NCBI GenBank assembly: GCA_026707285.1
Contig: JAPOXD010000030.1
Span: forward strand, 1 to 64,000
Reading direction: 5' to 3'
Length of the DNA: 64,000 nt
Source: Chloroflexota bacterium
GTDB taxonomy: Bacteria > Chloroflexota > UBA11872
Position numbers and translations under genes: made by a program. The stretch's first letter is position 1, and each line of letters begins with the position of its first letter. Of the stretch, positions 41,547-50,134 are shown one piece after another. Below the pieces are notes generated by a model. That model worked only from the letters and a program-made list of their open reading frames with translations. It was not told the DNA's origin and searched no databases.

Positions 41547-44500
41547 ATGCGAGCATGGTGGCGGCGGGCGGCTCTCGCGGGCCTCGTGGTCCTTGCCGTG
41601 GGCGCCACGTTCGGTTCCGTTCAGTCCAAGCCTGCCGATTCGCCGCCGCCTGCGGCGCGTGCGGCAGCCGAGCCAAGCCCGGCGCCGGTCTCGGTGCCAG
41701 TGGCGCCCGGCGGCGCGACGCCGCAAGCCACGCCCACTCCCACCGCCACGCCGTCGCCCACTCCGCCCTCCAGCCAAACGGCGCTTGCGCTGGGTCTGCA
41801 GCCCGGCGTTGGCACGCGGGACGATGCCTTCGGTCATTTCCTCCAAATCAGCTGGCGCACCGTCTTCGAAGCGTTAACGACGGCTGAGCAAACGTGCATT
41901 CGGGACAAGTTGGGAGTCACGCAGTTGGCGTCGGCCCTCCGCGGAGCATTGCTTCAATTCATCTCCCCGCTGGCGCCCTGGCACGCGGACTTCTTTCGCT
42001 GTCTCGAGCCGGAGACGGCCCTTCGCGTGTTCATCCTGTGGTGGGGCGAAGGCTGGTACGACGTCACCGAAAACAGCCTCAGCTGCGCCCGGGAGTTTCT
42101 GGGCCCAACGGACATTTCGGACTTCTTGGTTGGAGAGCTGCCGGACGCCACTTCGGAAAGTGTCGAAGTCTCGCGGCGCGTATATCGCGGCCTCCTCGAC
42201 TGCAACATTCAGCCGTTGCGACGCTCGTTGGTCAATTCGATCTCGGGAAACAGCGAGGAAGAGGGCTTGTGCTTTCACACCAAGGTTAGTGAGGCGGTGA
42301 TCGCGTCACTCCTGGGACGGGCGACCGCGGCTGACTCTCCCCCGTGGCAGGAGCAGATGTTGAGCTGCTTGACGGACTCAACGGTCGCCAGCTTGCTATT
42401 CGACGTGCTTCCAACCGCGTCCGGCGGGGTCTTCAAGGATCAGGAAGATTGCGTTCGCCGGGAGTTCACCGAGGCCCAAATCGCGAGCGGGATGCCGTCC
42501 CGGACGAGTCCGGATCGCGCCGCGGCCCGCCAAGCCTTGGTCGATCGGCTGCGGACCTGCATTCCCGATCTGGAGCTCGCGGGCGAAGACGCGCACCCCG
42601 TCGAGCGCCGGCTCGGGATGTGGGGCGACTCGGACAGCTCGTGCATCAACATTGAAATTGGAGAGACGTTTCTGGGCTTGGTCTTGGGCAAGCCCTATCG
42701 ACCAAATCCCGAATTGGTGATGAAGGCGCAGGGCTGCCTGCATCCCAGACTAGGGGCGGCAGCGTTTCTGGTATTGCTATCGCGGGAGATCGACGGGCTG
42801 ACCGGCGACCACCAATCCTGTGTGCGGTCGCATCTCGCCGATTCGCGATTTGGGGTGCTTCTCCTCCCAGACGCGAATCCCGGTAGCACCTTGGCATTCC
42901 AGGAATTCATCGCCGGCCATCGCGCCTGTCTGTCGGATGTGATTTCGTCAGACGGTGACGGCATTGGACAAGCGAATCGCAGTCCCGCTCCGCTGTGGCA
43001 GTTTTCGACCGGCGGTTCCGTCGTTCCGGTTCCGACCGTCAGCGGCGGCGTGCTCTATGCCGGATCGGACGACGCCCACGTCTACGCCCTTGACGCGGGC
43101 ACGGGCGAGCTGCGGTGGAGCTTCACCACCGGCGGCGCTGTGAGGTCCTCGCCGACGGTAGCCGACGGAGTCGTCTACGCCGGATCCGACGACGGTCACT
43201 TGTACGCGCTGAACGCAGGCACCGGTGAGTTGCGGTGGAGATTCGACACCGGAGATCCGGTGAAATCTCGACCCACCGTCAGCGGTGGAATGGTCTTTCT
43301 CAGTGCGCGAGATCAGGGGGTGCACAAGCTGCATGCCGTCAGTGCGGCATCGGGCGAGCGAGTCTGGGTCGCCGCGATTCCAATTGCGTTCGCTCCCGGA
43401 ATCGCGCCAACTGTTTCGGAGTCTCGGGTGTTTGTGGCCAGCGTTGACGGCGACCTTCACGCGCTGCATGCGTCGACCGGCGAAGTCGCCTGGACGTTTG
43501 ACACGCCATCGCCCCCAGCAGCCCAACCGGTCACCGCCGGAGGAAGGGTCTTCCTCATGACGGCCGGCGATGTCTACGCCGTCGATGAGGACGATGGTCG
43601 GATGATCTGGAGCGACTACTTCTGGTCGGTCGACTACCAACGTCAACCCCTTCCGCCGCTCGTTGTCGAAGACGTCGTCTATGTTTCAAGCGGCCGGCAA
43701 CTCTATGGCCGTGATGCCGCCACCGGCCAGACGGTCATGGTGTTGGGGGCGGACGGATTCATCGACACGCCGCCGGCGCTTCATGAGGGGCTCGTGTTCA
43801 TCGGTTCCGATGGAGGCCAGCTCTATGCGCGGGATCCGCTGGGGGAGGGCGTCGTCTCCGATCAACTGATCTGGGGGATCGACATCGGCCCTCGGACGCT
43901 ACGCCATCCCGTGGTTGCCAATGGCATCCTCTACGCCCAATCCAATGATGGACGGCTCGAGGCCTTCAACGCCGCCAATGGGCAGCTGATTTGGTCACTC
44001 GACGTGGGCGAGCTATCTGGTCGGCGATCCTTCACCGTCGTTGAGAACACGGTGTATGTCGGGGCGGCCGACGGCAACGTCTATGCCCTGAAAACCGAGA
44101 CGCCCGAAGTCGTGGAAGTGACGCCCACGCCGGTTCCCGAGGAGACACCGACACCGCGGGAATCCGTCGTTGTCACGGAAATCCAGTCGGTCCCAATTCA
44201 GACTTCTTCGATGACCTCTAACGACGAACGGGCCGAAATCAGCGTCGGCGGCGGCGACTCTGGTCTCACGCTTCGTGCCCGATGGGAATTGCCCGACAAC
44301 TCGTTGATCTGGGGCCCGAAAGACTCGAATAGCATCTATTTCGTTGTCGGCTCACGCGTATATCGAATTGGGACCGACGGTTCGTCGGTCGAGTTCGTGG
44401 CGGATGCCGCCACGGAGATGCGCCAGATCGCCGGTCGGGAGTATCAACACTGGGCCTTTCATGCGGTTGAGATGTCCCCGGATGGCGCGAGCCTCGTCTA

Positions 44501-47288
44501 TTCGACGTTCGAGCATCTCGGCCGAGCGAGGCGAGGCGATTTGCCCGGCGCGTTTGCCTACGAGATCGGCTCGCTGCAACTCGACGGCTTAGGGCGGCAA
44601 CAGCTCACGGTCAACCAGCACTACGACGACTATCCGGCGTGGTCGCCCGACGGCTCGCAGGTGGCGTTTGTCCAGTGGGACTACGACTCGGGATACGGAA
44701 TCGCCGTCGTGGATGTGGCCAGCGGTCAGGAGACGGTGGTTGCCTCGGGTCCGCTGCTGCCGCGCGAGGCAATTCGCCGACAGACGCCGGTGTGGTCACC
44801 GGACGGCGGGCAGATCGCCTTCGTGGGCTACGACCGGACCGAGGTGCGAGGACCGGCGATCTACGCGGTCGGCAGTGACGGATCGGATCTCCGGTTGCTC
44901 ACGGCGGCCAATAGCCGTCCGGCGTGGACACCGGACGGGAAGCGACTCGCGTTCGCCAGACGGGATGGCGACGACCTGGCGCTCTTCACAATCGCCGCCG
45001 ACGGCTCGGATCTCCAGCGGGTAATCAAGATCGAGCTGTCCAGTGGCCGAGCATCCTACGGCAACGTCAACGTGGAACGGGATGAACCAGGTTCGTCCGG
45101 ATACGCGACGAGCGGCGGTGGCATCCAGACGGACTATGAAGACATGGATCCGAAGGACATTTGGGTGGACACCATGGTCTGGTCGCCCGACGGGTCGATG
45201 ATCATGTACGGCTGCGGTGCGCTCATTTGCGTCGCCAAAGCCGACGGAACGCAGATCGGAACGTCCCCACTTGGACTGAGAAGGGGTATGACCGGCGCCT
45301 GGTCGCCCGATGGGACTCGCATTGCCATCGGACGACTCGAACTCAGGCGACCGGCGTGGGACGACGGCGTTGCGCTCTACACCATCGCGCCCGACGGGTC
45401 CGATCTGGAACTCCTGGTGCGCCACGACTCGGAAGGCGATCTCCACCTGCTGGGTGTCCGTCCGACAGTTGACCAGGTGTCCACCGCCGGCTGCGCAGAC
45501 GGAACTGCTGTCGCCAATCCGGCCGACAACCCAGGGTTGGTGCGCGACTGCGAGACGTTGCTCAGCATTCGGGACGTGCTTGCCGCGTCCCCACCCTTGG
45601 ATTGGTCCGACGACCGTCCGATCACCAGCTGGGAGGGTGTGGCGATTGGCGGCACTCCGCCGCGCGTGCGAGGTCTGGACGTAGGGTATCGCGGACTCTC
45701 GGGCGTGTTTCCAATCGAGTTGACGGCGCTGACGCATCTGAGGGAGCTGGACCTCAGCTGGAACAAGCTGAGCGGAACTATTCCAGCGGAAATCGGCGCC
45801 CTGACCAGCCTTACGCGGCTCAATCTCTTTGCCAACAATCTGACCGGAGTTATACCAACAGAAATCGGCAATCTGAGCAACCTCACATTCCTCAAGCTGG
45901 ACTCCATGTATCTCCAGGGGACCATTCCTGTAGATCTTGGCCAACTGACCCAGCTGGAGATGCTCAACCTTGGAAACAATCACTTGACGGGTCCCATTCC
46001 TTTGGAGCTCACTCAACTCCAGGGTCTCCGGTATCTCTGGCTGGGAGCCAACCGGTTGACCGGACCAATTCTTCCCGAGATTGGAAACCTGACGAACCTC
46101 TCCGGTCTTTCGCTCAGCGGAAATCAGCATTCCGGCGAGATTCCTCCGGAGCTGGGTCAACTCACCGGTCTCGGCGTGCTCAAGCTCAGCGGAAACCAGC
46201 TGACCGGCGAGATCCCTCCCGAGCTCGGCAATCTCTCGTTGGTGCGGGAGCTATTCCTGTATGGCAACCAGCTGTCGGGACCGATACCGGACACATTCGG
46301 GAACCTTCGCAGTATGTGGTATTTGCACGTCCACGATAATCAATTGACGGGTCCGATTCCGAGCTCGCTCGGTAATTTGAGTGAAATGTCCGAGTTGTAT
46401 CTCTACAACAATCAGTTGGAAGGACCGATTCCGCCAGAGATTGGACGGCTCAAGAATCTTCTGTATCTGATTGCGCATAACAATCGCCTGACGGGACCCA
46501 TTCCTGCGGAACTCAGCGGACTCGAGTCACTCCAGACTCTGAGTCTAAGCGAGAATCTGATTGATGGACCCATTCCACCGGAACTCGGCTTGCTGCCGAG
46601 CCTGCAGTCGCTCAGGCTCGACAACAACCAGCTCACCGGCAGTATTCCGCCGGAAATCGGTCAACTCACGACGGCCTGGGGGATTCTGCTGAACAACAAT
46701 CAACTGACAGGGGCCATCCCGCCGGAGATCGGCGATCTGTCGAACGTTCGCAGCGTTTGGCTCCACGGCAATCGCCTCTCGGGCGAGATTCCGCCGGAGA
46801 TTGGTCAACTCTTCGAACTCAGAAACCTGGATCTTTCGGATAACCAACTGAGTGGCGCGATACCTATCGAGATCTTTGGCGCATGGTACTTGAGTGAGCT
46901 GAATCTTTCGGGCAACCAGCTGACGGGACCGATTCCGCGCGAAGTGTTTGAAAGTGTTGGAGATGTCGTGAACCTGGCGAACAATCGCCTGACGGGATCG
47001 CTGCCGACGGATCTTGGATGGGATTTCTGGCTCGATGAGCTTGATGTCTCCGGAAATCAACTGACCGGGCCGATACCTGGAGATCTGGTGGCAAACACTC
47101 GTTTGCGGGTGCTTTTCCTTGATGGAAATCAGCTCACCGGCGAGTTTCCGCAGGAGCTCGGGCGCTTGCATCACCTTGAGGAACTCAATCTTGCCGGGAA
47201 CCAGTTGACGGGCTGCATCCCGCCGGCGTTGCGGTTCGCCGTGATCCACGAGTTCGAGCGCCTCGGGCTGGCCTACTGCGAGAACTAG
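41547..47288 (+). CDS. 1,913-residue secreted multidomain protein: Cys-pair repeats, PQQ propeller, TolB propeller, plant-type LRRs
   Basis: ATG 41,547 opens a signal peptide (MRAWWRR, hydrophobic core) and a Pro/Thr linker to about residue 100. Residues about 108-468 hold six repeats of about 60 residues, each with two Cys about 30-38 apart; I know no family for these. Residues about 480-850 are a PQQ-type propeller of about eight blades ('GGVLYAGSDDAHVYALDAGTGELRW'-like, shown here as one blade in parts). Residues about 910-1306 are TolB/WD40-like blades ('YPAWSPDGSQVAFV'). Residues about 1310-1913 carry an N-cap and 22 LRRs of the plant type (LxxLxxLxLxxNxLTGxIPxELGN), ending 'YCEN'. No catalytic domain is evident; likely surface binding. 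The deacetylase gene starts 14 bases later. Confidence 0.9.
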   Translation: MRAWWRRAALAGLVVLAVGATFGSVQSKPADSPPPAARAAAEPSPAPVSVPVAPGGATPQATPTPTATPSPTPPSSQTALALGLQPGVGTRDDAFGHFLQISWRTVFEALTTAEQTCIRDKLGVTQLASALRGALLQFISPLAPWHADFFRCLEPETALRVFILWWGEGWYDVTENSLSCAREFLGPTDISDFLVGELPDATSESVEVSRRVYRGLLDCNIQPLRRSLVNSISGNSEEEGLCFHTKVSEAVIASLLGRATAADSPPWQEQMLSCLTDSTVASLLFDVLPTASGGVFKDQEDCVRREFTEAQIASGMPSRTSPDRAAARQALVDRLRTCIPDLELAGEDAHPVERRLGMWGDSDSSCINIEIGETFLGLVLGKPYRPNPELVMKAQGCLHPRLGAAAFLVLLSREIDGLTGDHQSCVRSHLADSRFGVLLLPDANPGSTLAFQEFIAGHRACLSDVISSDGDGIGQANRSPAPLWQFSTGGSVVPVPTVSGGVLYAGSDDAHVYALDAGTGELRWSFTTGGAVRSSPTVADGVVYAGSDDGHLYALNAGTGELRWRFDTGDPVKSRPTVSGGMVFLSARDQGVHKLHAVSAASGERVWVAAIPIAFAPGIAPTVSESRVFVASVDGDLHALHASTGEVAWTFDTPSPPAAQPVTAGGRVFLMTAGDVYAVDEDDGRMIWSDYFWSVDYQRQPLPPLVVEDVVYVSSGRQLYGRDAATGQTVMVLGADGFIDTPPALHEGLVFIGSDGGQLYARDPLGEGVVSDQLIWGIDIGPRTLRHPVVANGILYAQSNDGRLEAFNAANGQLIWSLDVGELSGRRSFTVVENTVYVGAADGNVYALKTETPEVVEVTPTPVPEETPTPRESVVVTEIQSVPIQTSSMTSNDERAEISVGGGDSGLTLRARWELPDNSLIWGPKDSNSIYFVVGSRVYRIGTDGSSVEFVADAATEMRQIAGREYQHWAFHAVEMSPDGASLVYSTFEHLGRARRGDLPGAFAYEIGSLQLDGLGRQQLTVNQHYDDYPAWSPDGSQVAFVQWDYDSGYGIAVVDVASGQETVVASGPLLPREAIRRQTPVWSPDGGQIAFVGYDRTEVRGPAIYAVGSDGSDLRLLTAANSRPAWTPDGKRLAFARRDGDDLALFTIAADGSDLQRVIKIELSSGRASYGNVNVERDEPGSSGYATSGGGIQTDYEDMDPKDIWVDTMVWSPDGSMIMYGCGALICVAKADGTQIGTSPLGLRRGMTGAWSPDGTRIAIGRLELRRPAWDDGVALYTIAPDGSDLELLVRHDSEGDLHLLGVRPTVDQVSTAGCADGTAVANPADNPGLVRDCETLLSIRDVLAASPPLDWSDDRPITSWEGVAIGGTPPRVRGLDVGYRGLSGVFPIELTALTHLRELDLSWNKLSGTIPAEIGALTSLTRLNLFANNLTGVIPTEIGNLSNLTFLKLDSMYLQGTIPVDLGQLTQLEMLNLGNNHLTGPIPLELTQLQGLRYLWLGANRLTGPILPEIGNLTNLSGLSLSGNQHSGEIPPELGQLTGLGVLKLSGNQLTGEIPPELGNLSLVRELFLYGNQLSGPIPDTFGNLRSMWYLHVHDNQLTGPIPSSLGNLSEMSELYLYNNQLEGPIPPEIGRLKNLLYLIAHNNRLTGPIPAELSGLESLQTLSLSENLIDGPIPPELGLLPSLQSLRLDNNQLTGSIPPEIGQLTTAWGILLNNNQLTGAIPPEIGDLSNVRSVWLHGNRLSGEIPPEIGQLFELRNLDLSDNQLSGAIPIEIFGAWYLSELNLSGNQLTGPIPREVFESVGDVVNLANNRLTGSLPTDLGWDFWLDELDVSGNQLTGPIPGDLVANTRLRVLFLDGNQLTGEFPQELGRLHHLEELNLAGNQLTGCIPPALRFAVIHEFERLGLAYCEN

Positions 47289-47302
47289 GGCGGCCGCAGG
47301 TC

Positions 47303-49939
47303 ATGCGGGCGCGATGGCTGCGGACGGTTTGGGCGGGACTCATCCTGCTCGCCCTGGGCGGCACCTGTGGTCCTGTCCAGTCCGAGCCGGGCGTTCAGAC
47401 GCCGCCATCGCGGATAACGCCGGTCGCTGCCGAGCCGGCCCCAACGCTAACGCCGACCCTTGCCGCGACTGCCGCAGTGCCGACCGAGACCCCTGCGCCG
47501 CCGAGGATCTCGCCCACGCCGTCGCCCGACCCAACGCCCACGCCGCCGAGTCCGACACCCGAGCCGACCACCGCCGTGCATCTCTACATTCCGACGGCTG
47601 GTGTCGATGATGCCGCGCCCACGGCCGCGGCGACGGGCGAGCCGAGCGTCGCGGACCAAACAGCCGAGCGGCTGCGCCGCTTCGTCCAGGAAGGCATCCG
47701 CGAAGAGTTCCCCGATGCCGACCCCCAGCCCGTGCACGTGTTTCCGCTGGTTCTGGCCGGTGCGTCGGGCGACTTCTGGGTCGCGGTGACGGACGGCCCG
47801 CAGCCCGCCAGGATCACCGCCGATGACGAGGTGGTGAACTTCTGGCACTTTGCCGCCGTGTACCGGCTTTCCGCGGAAGACCACTGGATTGAGGTCGACC
47901 GCCTGGAAGTCGAGCTGGCGCCGCAGCGAACGCAGGTCGACCTGGCGCCGACGGGGTGGGCGCTGGCCGACGGCGCGCCCGCCGCCTGGATCACGGTGCG
48001 CGGCGGCACCGGCGCCCACGCCGGCACCCTCAACATCATCAGGTTCGACGGCGCGACGCTCAGCACGGAGCTCTCGTGGCTGAGCGCCCGTCCGTACGCG
48101 GGCGAGGTCACGGACCTGGACGGCGACGGCCTGGTGGAGGTCGTGGTCAACGACTCCGATCCCTACGTCTTCTGCTACGCCTGCGCGGTTGAGCTCAAAC
48201 GCGAAATCCTGTATTGGTGGGATGGTTCGCGCCTCGTTCCCGTCGATCTCCGCGCCCCGGTCGCCAACGTGCCCGCCGGTGTCGCCGACGAGGTCGATGA
48301 ATTTGTGGCGCTGGCCCGGGCCGGTCTGTGGCGAGACGCGGCGCTGGCGGCGATCGCCGCGGCCCGGCAGGCTCCCGAGAGCGCGGAGGTCCGCTGGCTC
48401 TCGGTGTTGGTCAACCGGACCGCCGCGGCGCGGCTGCTCCACGCCGGCTCGGTGGCACAGCCGTTGCTGACCACGGTGTTTGCCGGCGAGTACGGCGCGG
48501 CCGTCGACCTCATGCGCGCGCTCGATCCGGCGCAGGGCTTCGCGCTGGATGGCCCGCTCATCATCGACACCGAGGCCGAACACGATCTCACCACCATGGC
48601 CACTCAGATGCTCGATCACACCACGCGGGCGCTGGACGCCGTCCCCGACCGGGCCGAGATCCACGCCGTCCATGCGCTCTCTCTCACGCTGGCTTCTCCC
48701 GATGACCTTTCGCGGGCACGGTCGGCCATTCAGCGGGCCGTGGAGCTAGCGCCCGACGACCCATTCTTTGCGGCAGCCAGTGACTTCCTCGTCGGCGTGC
48801 CGCAGGCTCCCGGCACACCGCCGAGCCCGCCCGACGGTCCGGAGCCGGTGCTGCCCGGCCCGTCGGACGAGTTCTTTGCCGGAGGCAACTTGCTCGGGAG
48901 CGGCGATCGCGGCCGGAACGTCAAGGCCCTGCATCAACGGCTGGCGTGCCTGCGGGTGCCTGGGTTCAATGACCCCGGCCGATATTTCGACGAATACCAC
49001 GAGGCCACGCGGCGAGCCGTGGTGCAGTTCCAGGCCGACCACGGGCTCACGCCCACCGGCGTCGTCGGCGCAGTCACCTGGCAGACGATCGAGGATGCCA
49101 GCGTCGCGTCGCCGGACTGCAACGTCCAAGCGCTGGCTCTGCCTTCCAACGCCAGATTCGTGCTCGCTCGCGACGCATTGGTCGATGACGCACCGGCCGA
49201 CAACCAACCGGCCGACGACGAACCGGTCAACGACCGGCCCGCCGATATCGCCGGCCGACCCTCCTATGGAGAAGCCGGGCAGCCGGTGGTCTATCTGACC
49301 TTCGACGACGGTCCCCACGCGAGCTACACCGTGCCCATGCTGGAGATCCTGGCGCGGTACGACGCCGTCGCCACGTTCTTCGTGCTGGGTGTGCAGGTGC
49401 AGCGCTTCCCCGAAGTGTTGGAGCAGGTGGTTGCCGGCGGCCACCGGATCGCCAGCCACACCGTCAACCATCCGTCGCTCGCGAATCTCACGCGGGAGGA
49501 GTTTATCGGCGAGGTGGCCGGCGGGGACGAGGCGATTCGGGCGGTCGTCGGCGATCGGGCCGATCCGCTCGGCTGCTTGCGCCCGCCCTACGGCGCCGTC
49601 GACGAGCGCACGGCCCCGCTGGCCGGCGAGCTGGGGAAGGCGCTGGTGATGTGGGACGTCGATCCGCAGGACTGGCGACAGCCGGGCGCGGAGCAAATCG
49701 CTTCCTATGTCCTGTCTCACGCCACGCCCGGAGCGATCATCCTCATGCACGACGGTGGCGGCGGCCGCAGCCAGACCGTCGCGGCGCTCGAGACGGTCCT
49801 CGCCGAGCTCTCATCGCGTGGCTACGAGTTTCGGGGCATCCCGGGGTGTGGCGGCGAATCCGCCAGCCCTGACGCCACGCCCACGCCGGGTGATGCCGCA
49901 CCCGACGGCGCCGACGCCACGGTCACCCCCAGCGGCTGA
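47303..49939 (+). CDS. secreted polysaccharide deacetylase with peptidoglycan-binding domain
   Basis: 878 residues. The leader 'MRARWLRTVWAGLILLALGG' resembles that of the upstream gene, followed by a Pro/Thr linker (to about 95). Residues about 100-490 are unassigned, with an FG-GAP-like 'DLDGDGLVEVVVN' piece and a helical, TPR-like end. A PG_binding_1 domain lies at about 532-600 ('GDRGRNVKALHQRLACL', 'VVQFQADHGLTPTGVVG'). The NodB domain (about 660-850) has all motifs: 'LTFDDGPH', 'SHTVNHPSL', 'RPPYGA', 'WDVDPQDW', 'ILMHDGG'. It should remove N-acetyl groups from peptidoglycan or another cell-wall glycan while bound to the wall. Co-transcription with the LRR gene is likely from the 14-base gap. 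Confidence 0.92.
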   Translation: MRARWLRTVWAGLILLALGGTCGPVQSEPGVQTPPSRITPVAAEPAPTLTPTLAATAAVPTETPAPPRISPTPSPDPTPTPPSPTPEPTTAVHLYIPTAGVDDAAPTAAATGEPSVADQTAERLRRFVQEGIREEFPDADPQPVHVFPLVLAGASGDFWVAVTDGPQPARITADDEVVNFWHFAAVYRLSAEDHWIEVDRLEVELAPQRTQVDLAPTGWALADGAPAAWITVRGGTGAHAGTLNIIRFDGATLSTELSWLSARPYAGEVTDLDGDGLVEVVVNDSDPYVFCYACAVELKREILYWWDGSRLVPVDLRAPVANVPAGVADEVDEFVALARAGLWRDAALAAIAAARQAPESAEVRWLSVLVNRTAAARLLHAGSVAQPLLTTVFAGEYGAAVDLMRALDPAQGFALDGPLIIDTEAEHDLTTMATQMLDHTTRALDAVPDRAEIHAVHALSLTLASPDDLSRARSAIQRAVELAPDDPFFAAASDFLVGVPQAPGTPPSPPDGPEPVLPGPSDEFFAGGNLLGSGDRGRNVKALHQRLACLRVPGFNDPGRYFDEYHEATRRAVVQFQADHGLTPTGVVGAVTWQTIEDASVASPDCNVQALALPSNARFVLARDALVDDAPADNQPADDEPVNDRPADIAGRPSYGEAGQPVVYLTFDDGPHASYTVPMLEILARYDAVATFFVLGVQVQRFPEVLEQVVAGGHRIASHTVNHPSLANLTREEFIGEVAGGDEAIRAVVGDRADPLGCLRPPYGAVDERTAPLAGELGKALVMWDVDPQDWRQPGAEQIASYVLSHATPGAIILMHDGGGGRSQTVAALETVLAELSSRGYEFRGIPGCGGESASPDATPTPGDAAPDGADATVTPSG

Positions 49940-50134
49940 CGGGGATTCGGGAGGTTTCCCGAGGACGGGTGGCGCGCGAGTGGCTCGTGGTCGAAGCCTG
50001 TGCCCGCCATCGCGGCGCCGGAAAACTCCATCTCCGGCGCTCGCCCTAGCCGGTACCCTGTGCACGCCATTGGGCCAGATCTTATTCTGCCACCTGTTGG
50101 GGACTTAGTGCCTGAGAGGGTCGCCGCCGGGACG

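Noticed and set aside
49940-50134. N-terminal extension of the first RCC1-GSDH protein
   Set aside because: ATG 50,135 directly starts a lipoprotein signal, and the same start is used in the paralogue; the upstream similarity is in the leader DNA, not conserved protein.
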